Positions 1 to 9,393 are shown, numbered from the stretch's first letter. The stretch: DNA of 64,000 nt from Kovacikia minuta CCNUW1 (GCF_020091585.1 NZ_CP083582.1:6086536-6150535); one strand, 5' to 3'. Notes: a model not told the origin generated them from the sequence alone. Translations and numbers: made by a program.

Positions 1-488
1 AGGCAACCGCAGCGATTCGAGGTGACAATGAACTGTGGCTGGGGTTAGCACTCATGTCCGGCGAACTTAATGGTCTTACCCCTTCCCAACTTGCCGCTGC
101 CTGTGCGGCACTGGTGGTCGAAGTTTCCCGTCCCGATAGCTGGACTCGCTACGATTTATCTGGAGAGGTTGAGGAAGCCCTGGCAGGACTGCGGGGAATT
201 CGTCGCCGCCTGTTTCAGCTTCAGCGTAAGCACCAGGTTGTGCTGCCTGTCTGGTTGGAATACGAGTTGGTTGGTCTGGTAGAGCAGTGGGCAGCAGGCG
301 TAGAATGGCTGGAACTTTGTGCAAACACCAGCTTGGACGAGGGAGATGTGGTTCGCATCCTCCGTCGCACGCTTGACTTTCTTTCCCAAATTCCCCACGT
401 CCCCTATCTATCAGCAGAACTCAAAGCAAATGCCCGTCGAGCGATTCAGTTACTCGATCGGTTCCCGGTGAATGAGGGCGTGGAGTAG
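1..488 (+). CDS. DEAD/DEAH-box RNA helicase, Ski2/Mtr4-like, C-terminal end (5' truncated by window)
   Basis: The open frame runs from base 3 without a stop, so the internal Met at base 54 is not the real start and the gene begins upstream of the window. The roughly 160 visible residues resemble the C-terminal DSHCT helical domain of cyanobacterial Ski2-like helicases: a segment LTPSQLAAACAALV, a W-containing helix and a DEGDVVRILRR motif are typical of that domain. Such proteins unwind RNA with ATP, but the helicase core lies outside the window. A short heptamer repeat tract follows the stop. The family call is from memory of the domain and the exact subfamily is not certain. Confidence 0.7.
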   Translation, partial: ATAAIRGDNELWLGLALMSGELNGLTPSQLAAACAALVVEVSRPDSWTRYDLSGEVEEALAGLRGIRRRLFQLQRKHQVVLPVWLEYELVGLVEQWAAGVEWLELCANTSLDEGDVVRILRRTLDFLSQIPHVPYLSAELKANARRAIQLLDRFPVNEGVE

Positions 489-505
489 GGGGCAGGGAGT
501 AGGCG

Positions 506-601
506 TCAGGTGTCAGGTGTCAGAGAAAGGATTAAAACATCCATCACTCCATCACTCCATCCCCCCTTCACCCCTTCCTCTCCTCATCCCACCAATCCCG
601 C
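506..601. repeat. Heptamer-like STRR spacer
   Basis: Short tandem units (GTCAGGT, then CCATCACT-like units and C/T-rich sequence) fill the gap between the convergent helicase and response-regulator genes. They run into the 3' end of the response-regulator gene. Confidence 0.7.
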
Positions 602-1324
602 TCTCAAGGCTCTTACCGCTGCCTGGGTTCGGTCATCGGCACAGAGTTTGTTGAGGATGTTGCGTACATGGGTTTTGACGGTGCCAACGGTGATGTAAAG
701 TTTCTCGGCGATCGCCGCATTGCTGCACCCATCCACAATCAGTTGGAGCACTTCCAACTCCCGCTCTGTCAGGGGATAGGCCTCCAACATCTGGTTATAT
801 TCTGGTTCGGTGGCGCTAATGGCAACGGTCTTGTCCTCTTCTACACCATTGTCAGGCGTTAGCTGACGGGCTTGCTGAAGCACAATCCGGGCGATCGCTG
901 GATCAATCCAGGAGTTGCCCTCACTGGTGACTCGTAGCGCCTCTGCGAGACTGTCCAGGCTGACATCCTTCATGCAGTAGGAATCGGCTCCAGCCGCAAA
1001 AGCAGCCAAAACCACCTCTTCGTCATCCTGCAAAGTCAGAATCAAGACCCTGGTTTCTGGCTTCTCGTGAACGGGTTCCTCCATCTCAGCTAACTCTGTT
1101 TTTAGACCTTTGAAGCGACGGGTCAACTCAACCCCATCCATGTCGGGTAACCCAATATCGACGATCGCCACATCAGGCTTGGTGGTCTCCAGCAGTTTCA
1201 GCCCCTCGATCGCGTTTGCTGCTTCGCCAACAACTTTAAACCCGCCCCGTTGCTGCAACGCCGTCCGCATGCCAACCCGAGTCAGGTCATGGTCTTCAAT
1301 TAAAGCAATCCGAATATCTTCCAT
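584..1324 (-). CDS. NarL/FixJ-family response regulator
   Basis: This is a two-domain DNA-binding response regulator. The N-terminal receiver has the acidic pair E10/D11, the phospho-acceptor D56 in the segment IVDIGLPDMDG, and a lysine in the segment YCMKDVS. The C-terminal LuxR-type helix-turn-helix is seen as LTERELEVLQLI and VGTVKTHVRNILNKL. The loop between receiver and DNA-binding domain is longer than usual and acidic, with a second insertion inside the receiver around residues 75-90. ATG start. No histidine kinase is adjacent, so the partner and regulon are unknown. Its long upstream spacer contains repeats but no promoter I can call. Confidence 0.9.
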   Translation of the reverse strand: MEDIRIALIEDHDLTRVGMRTALQQRGGFKVVGEAANAIEGLKLLETTKPDVAIVDIGLPDMDGVELTRRFKGLKTELAEMEEPVHEKPETRVLILTLQDDEEVVLAAFAAGADSYCMKDVSLDSLAEALRVTSEGNSWIDPAIARIVLQQARQLTPDNGVEEDKTVAISATEPEYNQMLEAYPLTERELEVLQLIVDGCSNAAIAEKLYITVGTVKTHVRNILNKLCADDRTQAAVRALRAGLVG

Positions 1325-1609
1325 AGTCCGTTTCCTTGACTTCCAAAACTAGCTGGGTGTTGCGGGGTTATGCGGGATTCTACTGAAATTCTATACAATC
1401 TAAAATCTTTCGGTTGGGATAGCGAAATTTGTTCACTTTTAATCCTCCTATTAGAGAATTGCAGGATAGCTGATTCAACGCATCTACCCTAGTAAATACT
1501 GAGATCTCTACCCTAGGTTTGATTTTTCGATACCAGGCGTGGGCAGTTTTGATCTACCTAATTGCCTTGTTGCAAAAACGATCGAGCCTCCAGGTCAGCT
1601 ATGGGATCT

Positions 1610-1709
1610 TACAGCGATTTTCCCATCAGTAAGCCCCAGTCTTGTGGAAGTGGGGTGAGGGGCTTCGACGTGAGCTTCCGACCTAAACGCTCAGCCGAAC
1701 GGTGGGGTT
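1610..1709 (+). repeat. Dispersed repeat, copy 1 (other copy 7032-7140, inverted)
   Basis: About 100 bp, beginning ACAGCGATTTTC and including AAGCCCCAGTCTT and GTGGGGTGAGGGG, recurs in inverted orientation at 7.0-7.1 kb with scattered mismatches. It has no coding content and is probably a non-autonomous dispersed repeat. Confidence 0.7.
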
Positions 1710-1942
1710 AATCCTAATGAAACCGACATAAGACTCATTATCTGTGAAGTTTGATTTTTAATTCATCTCTTCCCATAATCTCTGTGCAGCGATTTTAGGA
1801 CGACAGGGATACGCTCAACGAATCAGAATTCAATAAGGAGCATCATCAAACCCAAATAAACCGCTGTCCTTATATACAGAAAGCTGAAGACTCGTTGTGT
1901 TCGTCTACAGCTTTCTGCGGCTCTAAAGTAATGAAGCGGCTC

Positions 1943-2036
1943 TATAACGCTCCTATTTGGATTGTGAAAAAGGATTCCGATGGCATTCTTTCTCACAAAG
2001 CCTCTCCATCTCACAACTGATTTAGGACTGCTCTAT
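1943..2036 (+). repeat. Hairpin-bearing dispersed repeat (related copy near 55316-55384)
   Basis: The arms TTGTGAAAAAG and CTTTCTCACAA form a hairpin around ATTCCGATGG. The same hairpin and flanking AATCCAAATAGGA occur in inverted orientation at 55.3 kb. The following ACTGATTTAGGACTGCT is also found at about 28.1 kb, which suggests a terminal sequence of a small mobile element. Confidence 0.6.
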
Positions 2037-2114
2037 TTATTTTCTACAGGTTGTGGGTCACGACAGGAATACTACTAGGGTCGGTAGTCCTATTTAGAAA
2101 AGGATAGAGATTAA

Positions 2115-2472
2115 GAGGGTGTTTGAAAAGTCCTACTGTCGGTAGCAAAGATGCGATCCCCCTAAATCCCCCTTAATCAGGGGGACTTTAAGCCTGTTTC
2201 CCCCCTTTTTAAGCTACGGTGTACACACAAGTCGATCGCTGATTCGTTTTCCGAAAACCTGATCCTCCACAACCTTGATTTCTCGTTGCCGGTTCTCAAT
2301 AAGCCGAGATTATTGAGATTTCAGCCAATTTCCAAAGTTGAGGCAGAGCAAGGGTTTCAGGACTTGTGTTCACAGATTTCCGACTTGTGTGTACACGGTA
2401 GCCTTTTTAAGGGGGGTTAGGGGGGATCTCTGAGTGTTGCATCTTACAGTCCATACCTTTTCAAACATCCTC
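2115..2472. mobile_element. MITE-like element with IS5/IS1031-type ends, itself interrupted
   Basis: The left end GAGGGTGTTTGAAAAG and right end CTTTTCAAACATCCTC are inverted repeats with one mismatch, flanked by TAA on both sides. A 3 bp TNA duplication fits the IS1031 group of IS5. No transposase is present, so it would be a non-autonomous derivative. It contains a CCCCCTAAATCCCCC palindromic repeat that has been split by a second element. Confidence 0.7.
2214..2401. mobile_element. 188 bp MITE nested inside the outer element
   Basis: The ends CTACGGTGTACACACAAG and CTTGTGTGTACACGGTAG are inverted repeats with one mismatch, continuing inward as TCG/CGA. A 10 bp direct duplication CCTTTTTAAG flanks it at 2204-2213 and 2402-2411. 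The repeat at 9316-9393 represents the same host repeat without this insertion, an effective empty-site comparison. It has no coding capacity. Confidence 0.8.
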
Positions 2473-2485
2473 TAAACCTAAATTG

Positions 2486-2515
2486 AATAAAAAATAGCCC
2501 ACTCTACTGTGGGCT
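2486..2515 (-). terminator. Rho-independent terminator of the DUF4087 gene
   Basis: On the minus strand AGCCCAC and GTGGGCT form a 7 bp stem with a 6-base loop, followed by a run of T. It lies about 30 bases past the stop of the DUF4087 gene. Confidence 0.8.
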
Positions 2516-2543
2516 GGTTCGAAAGCAAGATCAGATTCTTCAG

Positions 2544-2909
2544 TCATTTTTGAGGCAGGGCGGGATCTCTCCGGCAGGTTCTGAGCGGCAATTGCTTTGT
2601 CTTATAAATATGGGTAATTCTCATGGTTCGTCGATTAGCGGTCACATCCATGCAAGCGCAGGCATATCCATAACTGCCATTGGTTGCAATATACTCTCTT
2701 TGAGACAGGTCTGGAATCGTATCCATTCCTCTGGCGCGGTATCCTCCCTGTACTGAAATCGTCCACGTTCCATCCCTGTCAATTAACCACCAGTTTGCAG
2801 GAGTTGGATTTTGGAGCCACCCACATCGCTTCTCAACCGCAGAACTACTGGGGACAACCCCAATCAATACGGACACTAAAGAAAGGCAAACAACAAAGCT
2901 CTTTTTCAC
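2544..2909 (-). CDS. DUF4087 family secreted protein
   Basis: This 121-residue protein has an N-terminal signal peptide (MKKSFVVCLSLVSVLIG, cleavage probably after SSA). The mature part has the family pattern RCGWLQNPTPANWWL, DRDGTWTISVQGG and NGSYGYACACMDV, with several cysteines that may form disulfides in the periplasm. The GTG start is supported by a strong AGGAGG six bases upstream. It is followed by its own terminator and is probably monocistronic. The family is of unknown function. Confidence 0.85.
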   Translation of the reverse strand: MKKSFVVCLSLVSVLIGVVPSSSAVEKRCGWLQNPTPANWWLIDRDGTWTISVQGGYRARGMDTIPDLSQREYIATNGSYGYACACMDVTANRRTMRITHIYKTKQLPLRTCRRDPALPQK

Positions 2910-3109
2910 AACGCGCCTCCTGCGAATGAGTTCAATCTAAATTCAACTTCTGCCCTAACGCTTCAACAAACCGAAGCTGTAAGGAAACTTGGCTGTTTCC
3001 GCAGCCCATAATGCCCAAACGAGACGCCCGTTGAACAGTGCTACGCCTTAATGCACCTGGCAGTTTGGTTGGCAAATTTGCAGTTAACGTTTCGCTTATC
3101 AGACTATGT

Positions 3110-3188
3110 ATGGAGAATAGGGGATTCGAACCCCTTGCCTCTGCGGTGCGATCGCAGCGCTCTACCAATTGAGCTAATTCCCCGAAAA
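3110..3188. repeat. 79 bp direct repeat containing tRNA-Ala, copy 1
   Basis: The stretch from ATGGAGAAT to CCCCGAAAA is identical to 3902-3980. Identity extends only a few bases beyond the tRNA on each side, so the duplication is limited to the tRNA gene. Confidence 0.85.
3111..3183 (-). tRNA. tRNA-Ala (CGC)
   Basis: The 73 nt minus-strand cloverleaf has acceptor stem GGGGAAT/ATTCTCC, D-arm AGCTCAATTGGTAGAGC, anticodon stem CTGCG/CGCAG with loop ATCGCAC giving anticodon CGC (codon GCG), and T-arm GGGGTTCGAATCCCC. CCA is not encoded. An identical copy lies about 790 bp away on the same strand. Confidence 0.95.
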
Positions 3189-3206
3189 TATTTATCAATA
3201 CCCGAA

Positions 3207-3401
3207 TTATTCTTGACTACGATGCGCATTAACTTGCGCCACTATCTCCGCTACATCTAGCCCATCCTGCCATTGGTGACGCTCTTTTGTATAGTCGCCA
3301 CTGCCTGCATCAAGCTGTTGGAGAAAGCGAACCATACCGACGTAGCCAAGTTCCCTACGCAGCGCCGCTAAACCTTGTCTTCTAAGCTCCATCGGGGTCA
3401 T
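3207..3401 (-). CDS. Small antitoxin-like protein paired with PIN-domain gene
   Basis: This 64-residue protein has a charged N-terminus MTPMELRRQGLAALRREL and an acidic C-terminal half. It follows and overlaps the PIN-domain gene by 20 bp, typical of a translationally coupled pair. I chose the internal ATG because AGGAG sits about nine bases before it; an earlier in-frame ATG ten codons upstream lacks such a site. Small proteins of this type next to PIN genes are recurrent in cyanobacteria, but I see no named DNA-binding fold. An antitoxin role is inferred from context. Confidence 0.6.
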   Translation of the reverse strand: MTPMELRRQGLAALRRELGYVGMVRFLQQLDAGSGDYTKERHQWQDGLDVAEIVAQVNAHRSQE

Positions 3402-3861
3402 TATTAGAGTCTCCTGCTTGGAGTGTTTCAATTAGCCATATAGCGGGGTTATCCACAGCTACGGTAAGGAAATGACCACAACGAGCTGCCCTTCTCAATA
3501 ATCGATCATCTGTTGATAAAAAAACATCGACTTGAGCAATTTCAGCACAGGCAAGATGGATAGCATCAAATCCTTGAAATCCCAAATCTTGCAATTCCTC
3601 ACCCCGATTTACAGCTATATCATCGACCAAAATGCGCGATCGCGCCATCAGCAAGGCACCCTCAATTCTTTGCCGTCGCTCCTGATCAGCGATTTGAGTA
3701 ACTTCTATCTCAACCATTTCACTGATAATCAGTTCCCACTCACCCATCTCGCAACGTTCCAAAATTGCTAAAACAGCTTCAGATTCTACCCGAATGCGGG
3801 ATTGGGTCTGATCATCAAAGGGGCGGTTGAAGCAACAAACGTCTAGATAGATGCGCTGCAT
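3382..3861 (-). CDS. PIN-domain ribonuclease-like protein (VapC-like toxin candidate)
   Basis: This 159-residue protein shows the PIN pattern: an early Asp in YLDVCCFNRPFDD (D7), a mid acidic cluster around EMVEIEV, an Asp in GFDAIHLACAE, and a late STDDRLL. These acids coordinate metal in PIN nucleases, so the site looks complete. It overlaps a small downstream gene, as expected for a toxin-antitoxin operon. The pair sits exactly between two identical tRNA-Ala genes. Nuclease activity and toxicity are inferred, not shown. Confidence 0.75.
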   Translation of the reverse strand: MQRIYLDVCCFNRPFDDQTQSRIRVESEAVLAILERCEMGEWELIISEMVEIEVTQIADQERRQRIEGALLMARSRILVDDIAVNRGEELQDLGFQGFDAIHLACAEIAQVDVFLSTDDRLLRRAARCGHFLTVAVDNPAIWLIETLQAGDSNNDPDGA

Positions 3862-3901
3862 CAGAGGCTAAAACTTACTAAAGAATTCGGAGTGCAGGCA
3901 G

Positions 3902-3980
3902 ATGGAGAATAGGGGATTCGAACCCCTTGCCTCTGCGGTGCGATCGCAGCGCTCTACCAATTGAGCTAATTCCCCGAAAA
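3902..3980. repeat. 79 bp direct repeat containing tRNA-Ala, copy 2
   Basis: Identical to 3110-3188 and in the same orientation. Confidence 0.85.
3903..3975 (-). tRNA. tRNA-Ala (CGC), second identical copy
   Basis: The same 73 nt as the copy at 3111-3183, with anticodon CGC in loop ATCGCAC and no encoded CCA. Both copies appear able to fold normally. Confidence 0.95.
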
Positions 3981-4023
3981 AGTGGATGAACCAACGCTTA
4001 GGATCGCGAATTAAATAACCTGC

Positions 4024-4094
4024 GTAGGTTGGGTTGAAGTATGAAACCCAACACCCCCGCAGATGTTGGGTTTCGCAGACTCAACCCAACCTAC
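4024..4094. repeat. Palindromic TAGGTTGGGTTGA-type intergenic repeat
   Basis: A 71 bp imperfect palindrome: GTAGGTTGGGTTGA and GAAACCCAACA on the left, TGTTGGGTTTC and TCAACCCAACCTAC on the right. AATTAAATAA/TTATTTAATT extends the fold outward. This is a common dispersed cyanobacterial hairpin and may also act as a bidirectional transcription stop. Confidence 0.8.
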
Positions 4095-4167
4095 AAAAGT
4101 CGATATTATTTAATTCTTGTCCCTTAGGTATTTTATCACTGGCTGAGAAGGGAGGGGTAATGGCACC

Positions 4168-4891
4168 TCACCCTGCCTTCTGCTCTACCACGTTCCCGGA
4201 GATAACCTGCTGCACTCGCTCCAGTTCTAAGTCTGAGAGATAATCAACCGTCCAGTTGGCGCGGCGTTGAAGCATGTGAAATGGATAACTGTTGGCAACC
4301 CCAACGACAGGAATGCCCGCTCGTTTAGCTGCTTCAATGCCAGAAAAGGTATCTTCGATCGCCAAACAATTCCAGGACGTGAGTTGGAGGTCAGGATATT
4401 GCTGGTTCAGCCGCTCGATCGCCATCAGGTACCCGTCGGGTGCAGGTTTGCCGGGGATGTTCTCATCCCCAGAGACAATCACTGAAAAATACTCCCGCAA
4501 TTGGGCACGCTGTAACACCTGTTCAATTTCAGAACGAATGGCACCACTCACCACTGCCAGCTTCACTTTTGCTGCCCGCAAATTAAAGATAAAATCTGCC
4601 AGACCAGGGTAAATTGGAAGCTTTTTCCAAGGCTTCCAATTCCAGGGCATAGGCTCTCGCCTTACGCGCAATCAGTCCATTCAGAAAATCGTCGGTAACC
4701 ATCCGTCCCCGATTATTAAATAAAACCGTGAGACAGTCGCGATCGCTTCTCCCTAAGCAAAACTGCCGAAATTCCCCGGACTTAGGTCGCAAGTTCTCCT
4801 CAACCAATAATTGATTGATCAACTTCTCATGGAGCGGCTCGTCGTTGATGATGACTCCATTAAAATCGAACAGAACTGCTTTCAGGGACAT
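4168..4891 (-). pseudogene. HAD-superfamily hydrolase (phosphoglucomutase-like), single-base frameshift
   Basis: The first 95 or so residues (MSLKAVLFDFNGVIINDEPL, HAD motif I in the variant form DFNG) and the remainder (motif II region VVSGAI, lysine region GKPAPDGY, motif III IEDTFSGIEAAKRAG) lie in two frames. They join at an A5 run (minus strand GGAAAAAGC, T5 at 4622-4626 on the plus strand). Removing one A gives a continuous roughly 240-residue protein of normal family length reading LEALEKLPIYPGL. It is therefore either a sequencing insertion or a recent frameshift. The likely activity is hydrolysis of a small phosphate ester or phosphosugar isomerisation; the substrate is unknown. Confidence 0.8.
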
Positions 4892-5052
4892 AGAGAATCA
4901 GGCGTTGAGAATTAAGAATTAAAAATTTTGAATTAGGCAGGGGATAATTGGGCAAGGTCACATTCCTTATTCTCGATTACCCATTACCTTCCTGGTTCTT
5001 CAAAGCTATTAACTCATAATTCATCACTCATAAATCCATCATTTATTATTCT

Positions 5053-5925
5053 CTACCCTGCTGCCCACTGTGGGCTGTCGATCGCCTCTAAATCTGCGAA
5101 TAGTTCCGTCTCAGTCAGTTGGTGCGCCAGTGGCTTTACCCCACGGCTCACTTGTTGAATCAGCCAAACATCCTGGGTTCGCACGGCCCCAAAACGCGCC
5201 GCTCCCATCCAGGCATCTACGCTCTCAGCCGCATAGGCAGTGATGTAAGGTTCTTCAAAAATCTGGGTCAGCCATTCCGTCTGACGCAACATCTTTTGAC
5301 TGCCATCGAGGACGACAACTTCACCACCAGCAGTAAGCAAACGGTAACACTCTCGCAAAATTCGTCGCGAGACAGCCGGGGGAGTTTCATGAAAAAGGAG
5401 GGAGGCTGTGATCAAATCAAATGAACGATCGGGGAATCCAGTCTGCTCCGCATTGCCGTGTCGCCACTGGATCTTCAATCCTTCTTTTTTAGCTTTATGC
5501 TCAGCCATCGTCAGCATATAAGGAGACAAATCCAGCCCAATTACCTCCGACTGAGGAAAAGCCCGTTTCAGCCTCAGGGTTGTTGAGCCTGTACCGCAGC
5601 CCAGATCTAAAATTCGACGCGGTTGAGTCTGAATCGCATCAATCAAGCCCTGCCTGACTATAGCCTCTCCAGGAGGCAAGGCATACTGGGTGATGGGGTC
5701 ATAGGAAACTGCGGCTGAAACGTTGAGGTAACCCCCTTCAATGCTGTGGAAGTTTTGATCGGTGTAGTAGCTGGGATACGTCAAAGTTGGATTGCTGAGC
5801 CGAGCAACGGCAGATTTCCAATCGATACTTTCGTATAACCGCCGCATTTCATCCTGATTGATCAGGAAATTTTTGAAAATGGGAGCCAAAAACCGCTCAA
5901 AAATCGTGTCTTTGCGAACTGCCAT
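5053..5925 (-). CDS. Class I SAM-dependent methyltransferase
   Basis: This 290-residue protein has the Rossmann SAM-binding motif I ILDLGCGTGSTTLRL near residue 105, an acidic loop VIGLDLSPYML, and the post-motif sequence SFDLITASLLFHE, which place it in the Methyltransf_11/25 group. The N-terminal 90 residues contain a conserved cyanobacterial-type extension (YTDQNFHSIEGGYLN). The substrate cannot be read from the sequence. It is flanked on both sides by short spacers and appears monocistronic. Confidence 0.85.
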   Translation of the reverse strand: MAVRKDTIFERFLAPIFKNFLINQDEMRRLYESIDWKSAVARLSNPTLTYPSYYTDQNFHSIEGGYLNVSAAVSYDPITQYALPPGEAIVRQGLIDAIQTQPRRILDLGCGTGSTTLRLKRAFPQSEVIGLDLSPYMLTMAEHKAKKEGLKIQWRHGNAEQTGFPDRSFDLITASLLFHETPPAVSRRILRECYRLLTAGGEVVVLDGSQKMLRQTEWLTQIFEEPYITAYAAESVDAWMGAARFGAVRTQDVWLIQQVSRGVKPLAHQLTETELFADLEAIDSPQWAAG

Positions 5926-6177
5926 AGGAAATCAGGATGGGGATTGGGAGGTCAAAAGAGGGAGGAGGATGGGTAGCAAATTCGTACCGGGTCAAAAAAT
6001 AGTTAATTGGGTGAATCATTTCCTTTAGTTTATCGTGTGCATCTCTGGTAGGGAGACCAGGGATTGGAGACGGCGTTTGAAATCATTCGACCCTCGTTTG
6101 GACAAAAATTTCTGGAAACAGGGTAGATTACGAAAGGCACAAATCGCCTCCTACCTACCCCCACCCATTTTCTGCCT

Positions 6178-6942
6178 ATGTCTTCCCGGGTTCCTCGCAC
6201 GCTCTTCTCCTGGCTGGATGTGTTGGCGATCGCAGCCTGGGGCATTCTATTCCTCAAATACTGGGTAACAGGAAAGCTATTTCTATTAATCCATCCCAAC
6301 TACATCTGGTTAACCATCATTGCTGGGTTCGTGCTGCTCGTTTTGGCAGGGATAAGGGCGGTTACGTTATTTCGACGGGCACGCCGAGGTGAACGGATTG
6401 GCGGGTCGGCAACTCAACACCTGACTTTGTTTCCACCGGGTTGGAGTAGCGCCTTGCTGTTAGCAACGGCAATTCTGGGATTATTGATTTCGCCCCGCGC
6501 CTTTGCCAGCCAAACCGCGATCGATCGGGGTGTGAATGACACACTAACCATGACACGAGTTAAGCCTCAGGCATTTCGAGGCATACAGGAGTCAGAGGAC
6601 AAATCGATCGTAGATTGGATCAGGACGTTAACCGTTTATCCAGAGCCAGATGCCTACACCGGACAAAAGGCAAAAGTGCAGGGATTTGTCACCTATCCAC
6701 CGAACCTGCCTGATCAATATCTACTGATTTCTCGCTTCGTCATCACCTGCTGTGCGGCGGATGTGTACCCGGTAAGCTTACCCGTCAAACTTTCCCAAAG
6801 CCGTAAGGCATACAAACCAGATACATGGCTAGAAATTGAAGGGCAAATGATCACCGAAACATTGTCAGAAAAGCGCCAGCTTGTCATTGCAGCCACGGGA
6901 ATCAAAGAGATTTCTGAGCCTAAAAACCCCTACGACTACTAG
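6178..6942 (+). CDS. TIGR03943 / DUF1980 family membrane protein (putative permease subunit)
   Basis: This 254-residue protein has two N-terminal membrane segments (about residues 12-30 and 42-62) and another near 95-110. A periplasmic C-terminal domain contains YTGQKAKVQGFVTYP and a conserved cysteine pair in RFVITCCAADVYPVSLPV. This is the pattern of the DUF1980/YcgQ family, usually encoded beside a PF03773 (DUF318) permease. Here that kind of permease lies 39 kb away at 45444-46577, so the two may still form one complex. The role of the pair (metal or metalloid handling has been suggested for the permease family) is not settled. Confidence 0.8.
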   Translation: MSSRVPRTLFSWLDVLAIAAWGILFLKYWVTGKLFLLIHPNYIWLTIIAGFVLLVLAGIRAVTLFRRARRGERIGGSATQHLTLFPPGWSSALLLATAILGLLISPRAFASQTAIDRGVNDTLTMTRVKPQAFRGIQESEDKSIVDWIRTLTVYPEPDAYTGQKAKVQGFVTYPPNLPDQYLLISRFVITCCAADVYPVSLPVKLSQSRKAYKPDTWLEIEGQMITETLSEKRQLVIAATGIKEISEPKNPYDY

Positions 6943-6947
6943 GGCGT

Positions 6948-7026
6948 CGGTACAGAAACCGGGTTTCTTCTGTGAGATGCTCAAGTTTCGTTGAATATCC
7001 TCACCAGAAACCCGGTTTCTCGAAAT
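6948..7026 (+). repeat. GAAACCCGGTTTC-type dispersed repeat (inverted copy 9430-9512)
   Basis: About 78 bp bounded by AGAAACCGGGTTTCT and AGAAACCCGGTTTCT, with ATGCTCAAGTTTCGTTGAA between them. The same block occurs reversed at 9.4-9.5 kb. Confidence 0.75.
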
Positions 7027-7031
7027 ACTAA

Positions 7032-7140
7032 CCACCCGTTCAGCTGAGCGCCCTTCGGCTCTAGCTCAGGTCGAAGACTCACGCGAAACCCCTCACCCCA
7101 CATCATAAGACTGGGGCTTACCGATCGGAAAACCGCTGTA
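7032..7140 (-). repeat. Dispersed repeat, copy 2 (matches 1610-1709)
   Basis: In reverse complement it matches the 1.6 kb repeat, including AAGCCCCAGTCTT and GTGGGGTGAGGGG. Confidence 0.7.
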
Positions 7141-7172
7141 AACCAGACTCCAGGCTAAAGTCCATCTGGCTT

Positions 7173-7595
7173 TTAATCTCTCATCAGAAGGCTCAAAGCC
7201 TTTTGATACTTTTCATTTCGGATTAAGTCAGCTTCTGTAACCGTCTGTAATCGGCTTAAATTCATATTGTCTTGCAGGTCTGCGATTTTAACCGTGGCGG
7301 CGATCGGATTTTGTTTTACACGCTGAATAAATTCAAAATAGTCTTCCCCTTCCAATCGACTCAGGGTCTTTACCGCAACTGCAACCGTGGTTCCAAAACG
7401 GGCTTCTAATGCTTCAAAGGTAATATGGGTATCTTCTAAGGTGTCATGGAGAACCGCGATGATTTTCTCAGTCTCCCCTTCAACAAGCCCCATGACACGC
7501 AAAGGATGCTCAATATAATCTTTTCCAGCTTTGTCCACCTGTCCTGAATGAAGCTGGGTAGCTAATTCAACGGCTTCTTCTAATTTGGATCTCAT
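7173..7595 (-). CDS. HD-domain phosphohydrolase (RelA/SpoT hydrolase-like, MESH1-like)
   Basis: This 140-residue stand-alone HD domain has THLHSGQVDKAGKDYIEHPLR-like spacing in its first 35 residues (seen as QLHSGQVDKAG and YIEHPLRV) and the metal-binding AVLHDTLEDT. It ends near VKIADLQDNMNLSRL, which matches the hydrolase half of RelA/SpoT and small MESH1-type enzymes. Such proteins can hydrolyse (p)ppGpp or related nucleotides; activity here is inferred. No synthetase domain is attached. Confidence 0.8.
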   Translation of the reverse strand: MRSKLEEAVELATQLHSGQVDKAGKDYIEHPLRVMGLVEGETEKIIAVLHDTLEDTHITFEALEARFGTTVAVAVKTLSRLEGEDYFEFIQRVKQNPIAATVKIADLQDNMNLSRLQTVTEADLIRNEKYQKALSLLMRD

Positions 7596-8980
<1,385 letters not shown>

Positions 8981-9167
8981 TTTGTCCACCTTCATTCCAC
9001 TCCCTGACACGCAAACCCTCCTCCGGTTTGTCGCTTTCTCTTGGGCGTTTTTAGGTGAACTGTTGTTCCTCAACCCCTTGACACCCAAGACAATCGCTAC
9101 CCAGATCTGCAACGTTTACAGTTCAAATTGGTATTAAATACCATTAGAACTTAAATACCATTAAAAA

Positions 9168-9204
9168 CCAAAAAATAGCTGAAAGCGCCCAGCTCTCAGC
9201 TATT
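9168..9204 (-). terminator. Terminator-like hairpin
   Basis: On the minus strand AATAGCTGA and TCAGCTATT pair around a GC-rich loop and are followed by a T run. It lies about 310 bases downstream of the RP-repeat gene and may end its transcript. Confidence 0.55.
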
Positions 9205-9315
9205 CTCGTCAGAAAGTATGAATTTTCGAGGAGAAGCTCGAAATTATCCGCTACATTGCTGGACTGATGTCTAGGACTCGTCCAAACCTTCGGGTTCGTT
9301 TCCTTGACTCTTAGT

Positions 9316-9393
9316 GATCCCCCTAAATCCCCCTTAAAAAGGGGGACTTTGAATAGTTTGGCTCCCTCCTTTTTAAGGAGGGTTGGGGAGGAG
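9316..9393. repeat. CCCCCTAAATCCCCC palindromic repeat, uninterrupted copy
   Basis: GATCCCCCTAAATCCCCC, AAAAAGGGGGACTTT and CTCCTTTTTAAGGAGGG form a long imperfect fold. This copy corresponds to the repeat at 2155-2430 that is split by the 188 bp MITE. Confidence 0.8.

Larger units (their letters stand above)
1325..2543. other. 1.2 kb repeat-rich intergenic region
   Basis: No convincing gene is visible. In order it holds the upstream region of the response regulator, a dispersed repeat shared with 7.0-7.1 kb, a hairpin repeat shared with 55.3 kb, a nested pair of MITE-like elements, and a terminator for the DUF4087 gene. Short open frames here are not supported by any codon pattern. Confidence 0.7.

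Noticed and set aside
1823-2014. Small minus-strand gene in the 1.8-2.0 kb spacer
   Set aside because: The sequence is a dispersed hairpin repeat with a copy at 55.3 kb, and the frame is not preserved there.
4168-4891. Programmed frameshift in the HAD gene
   Set aside because: The A5 run lacks the canonical A-AAA-AAG slippery site and the window has many similar one-base insertions. Error is more likely, though the shared nonamer is noted as a finding.
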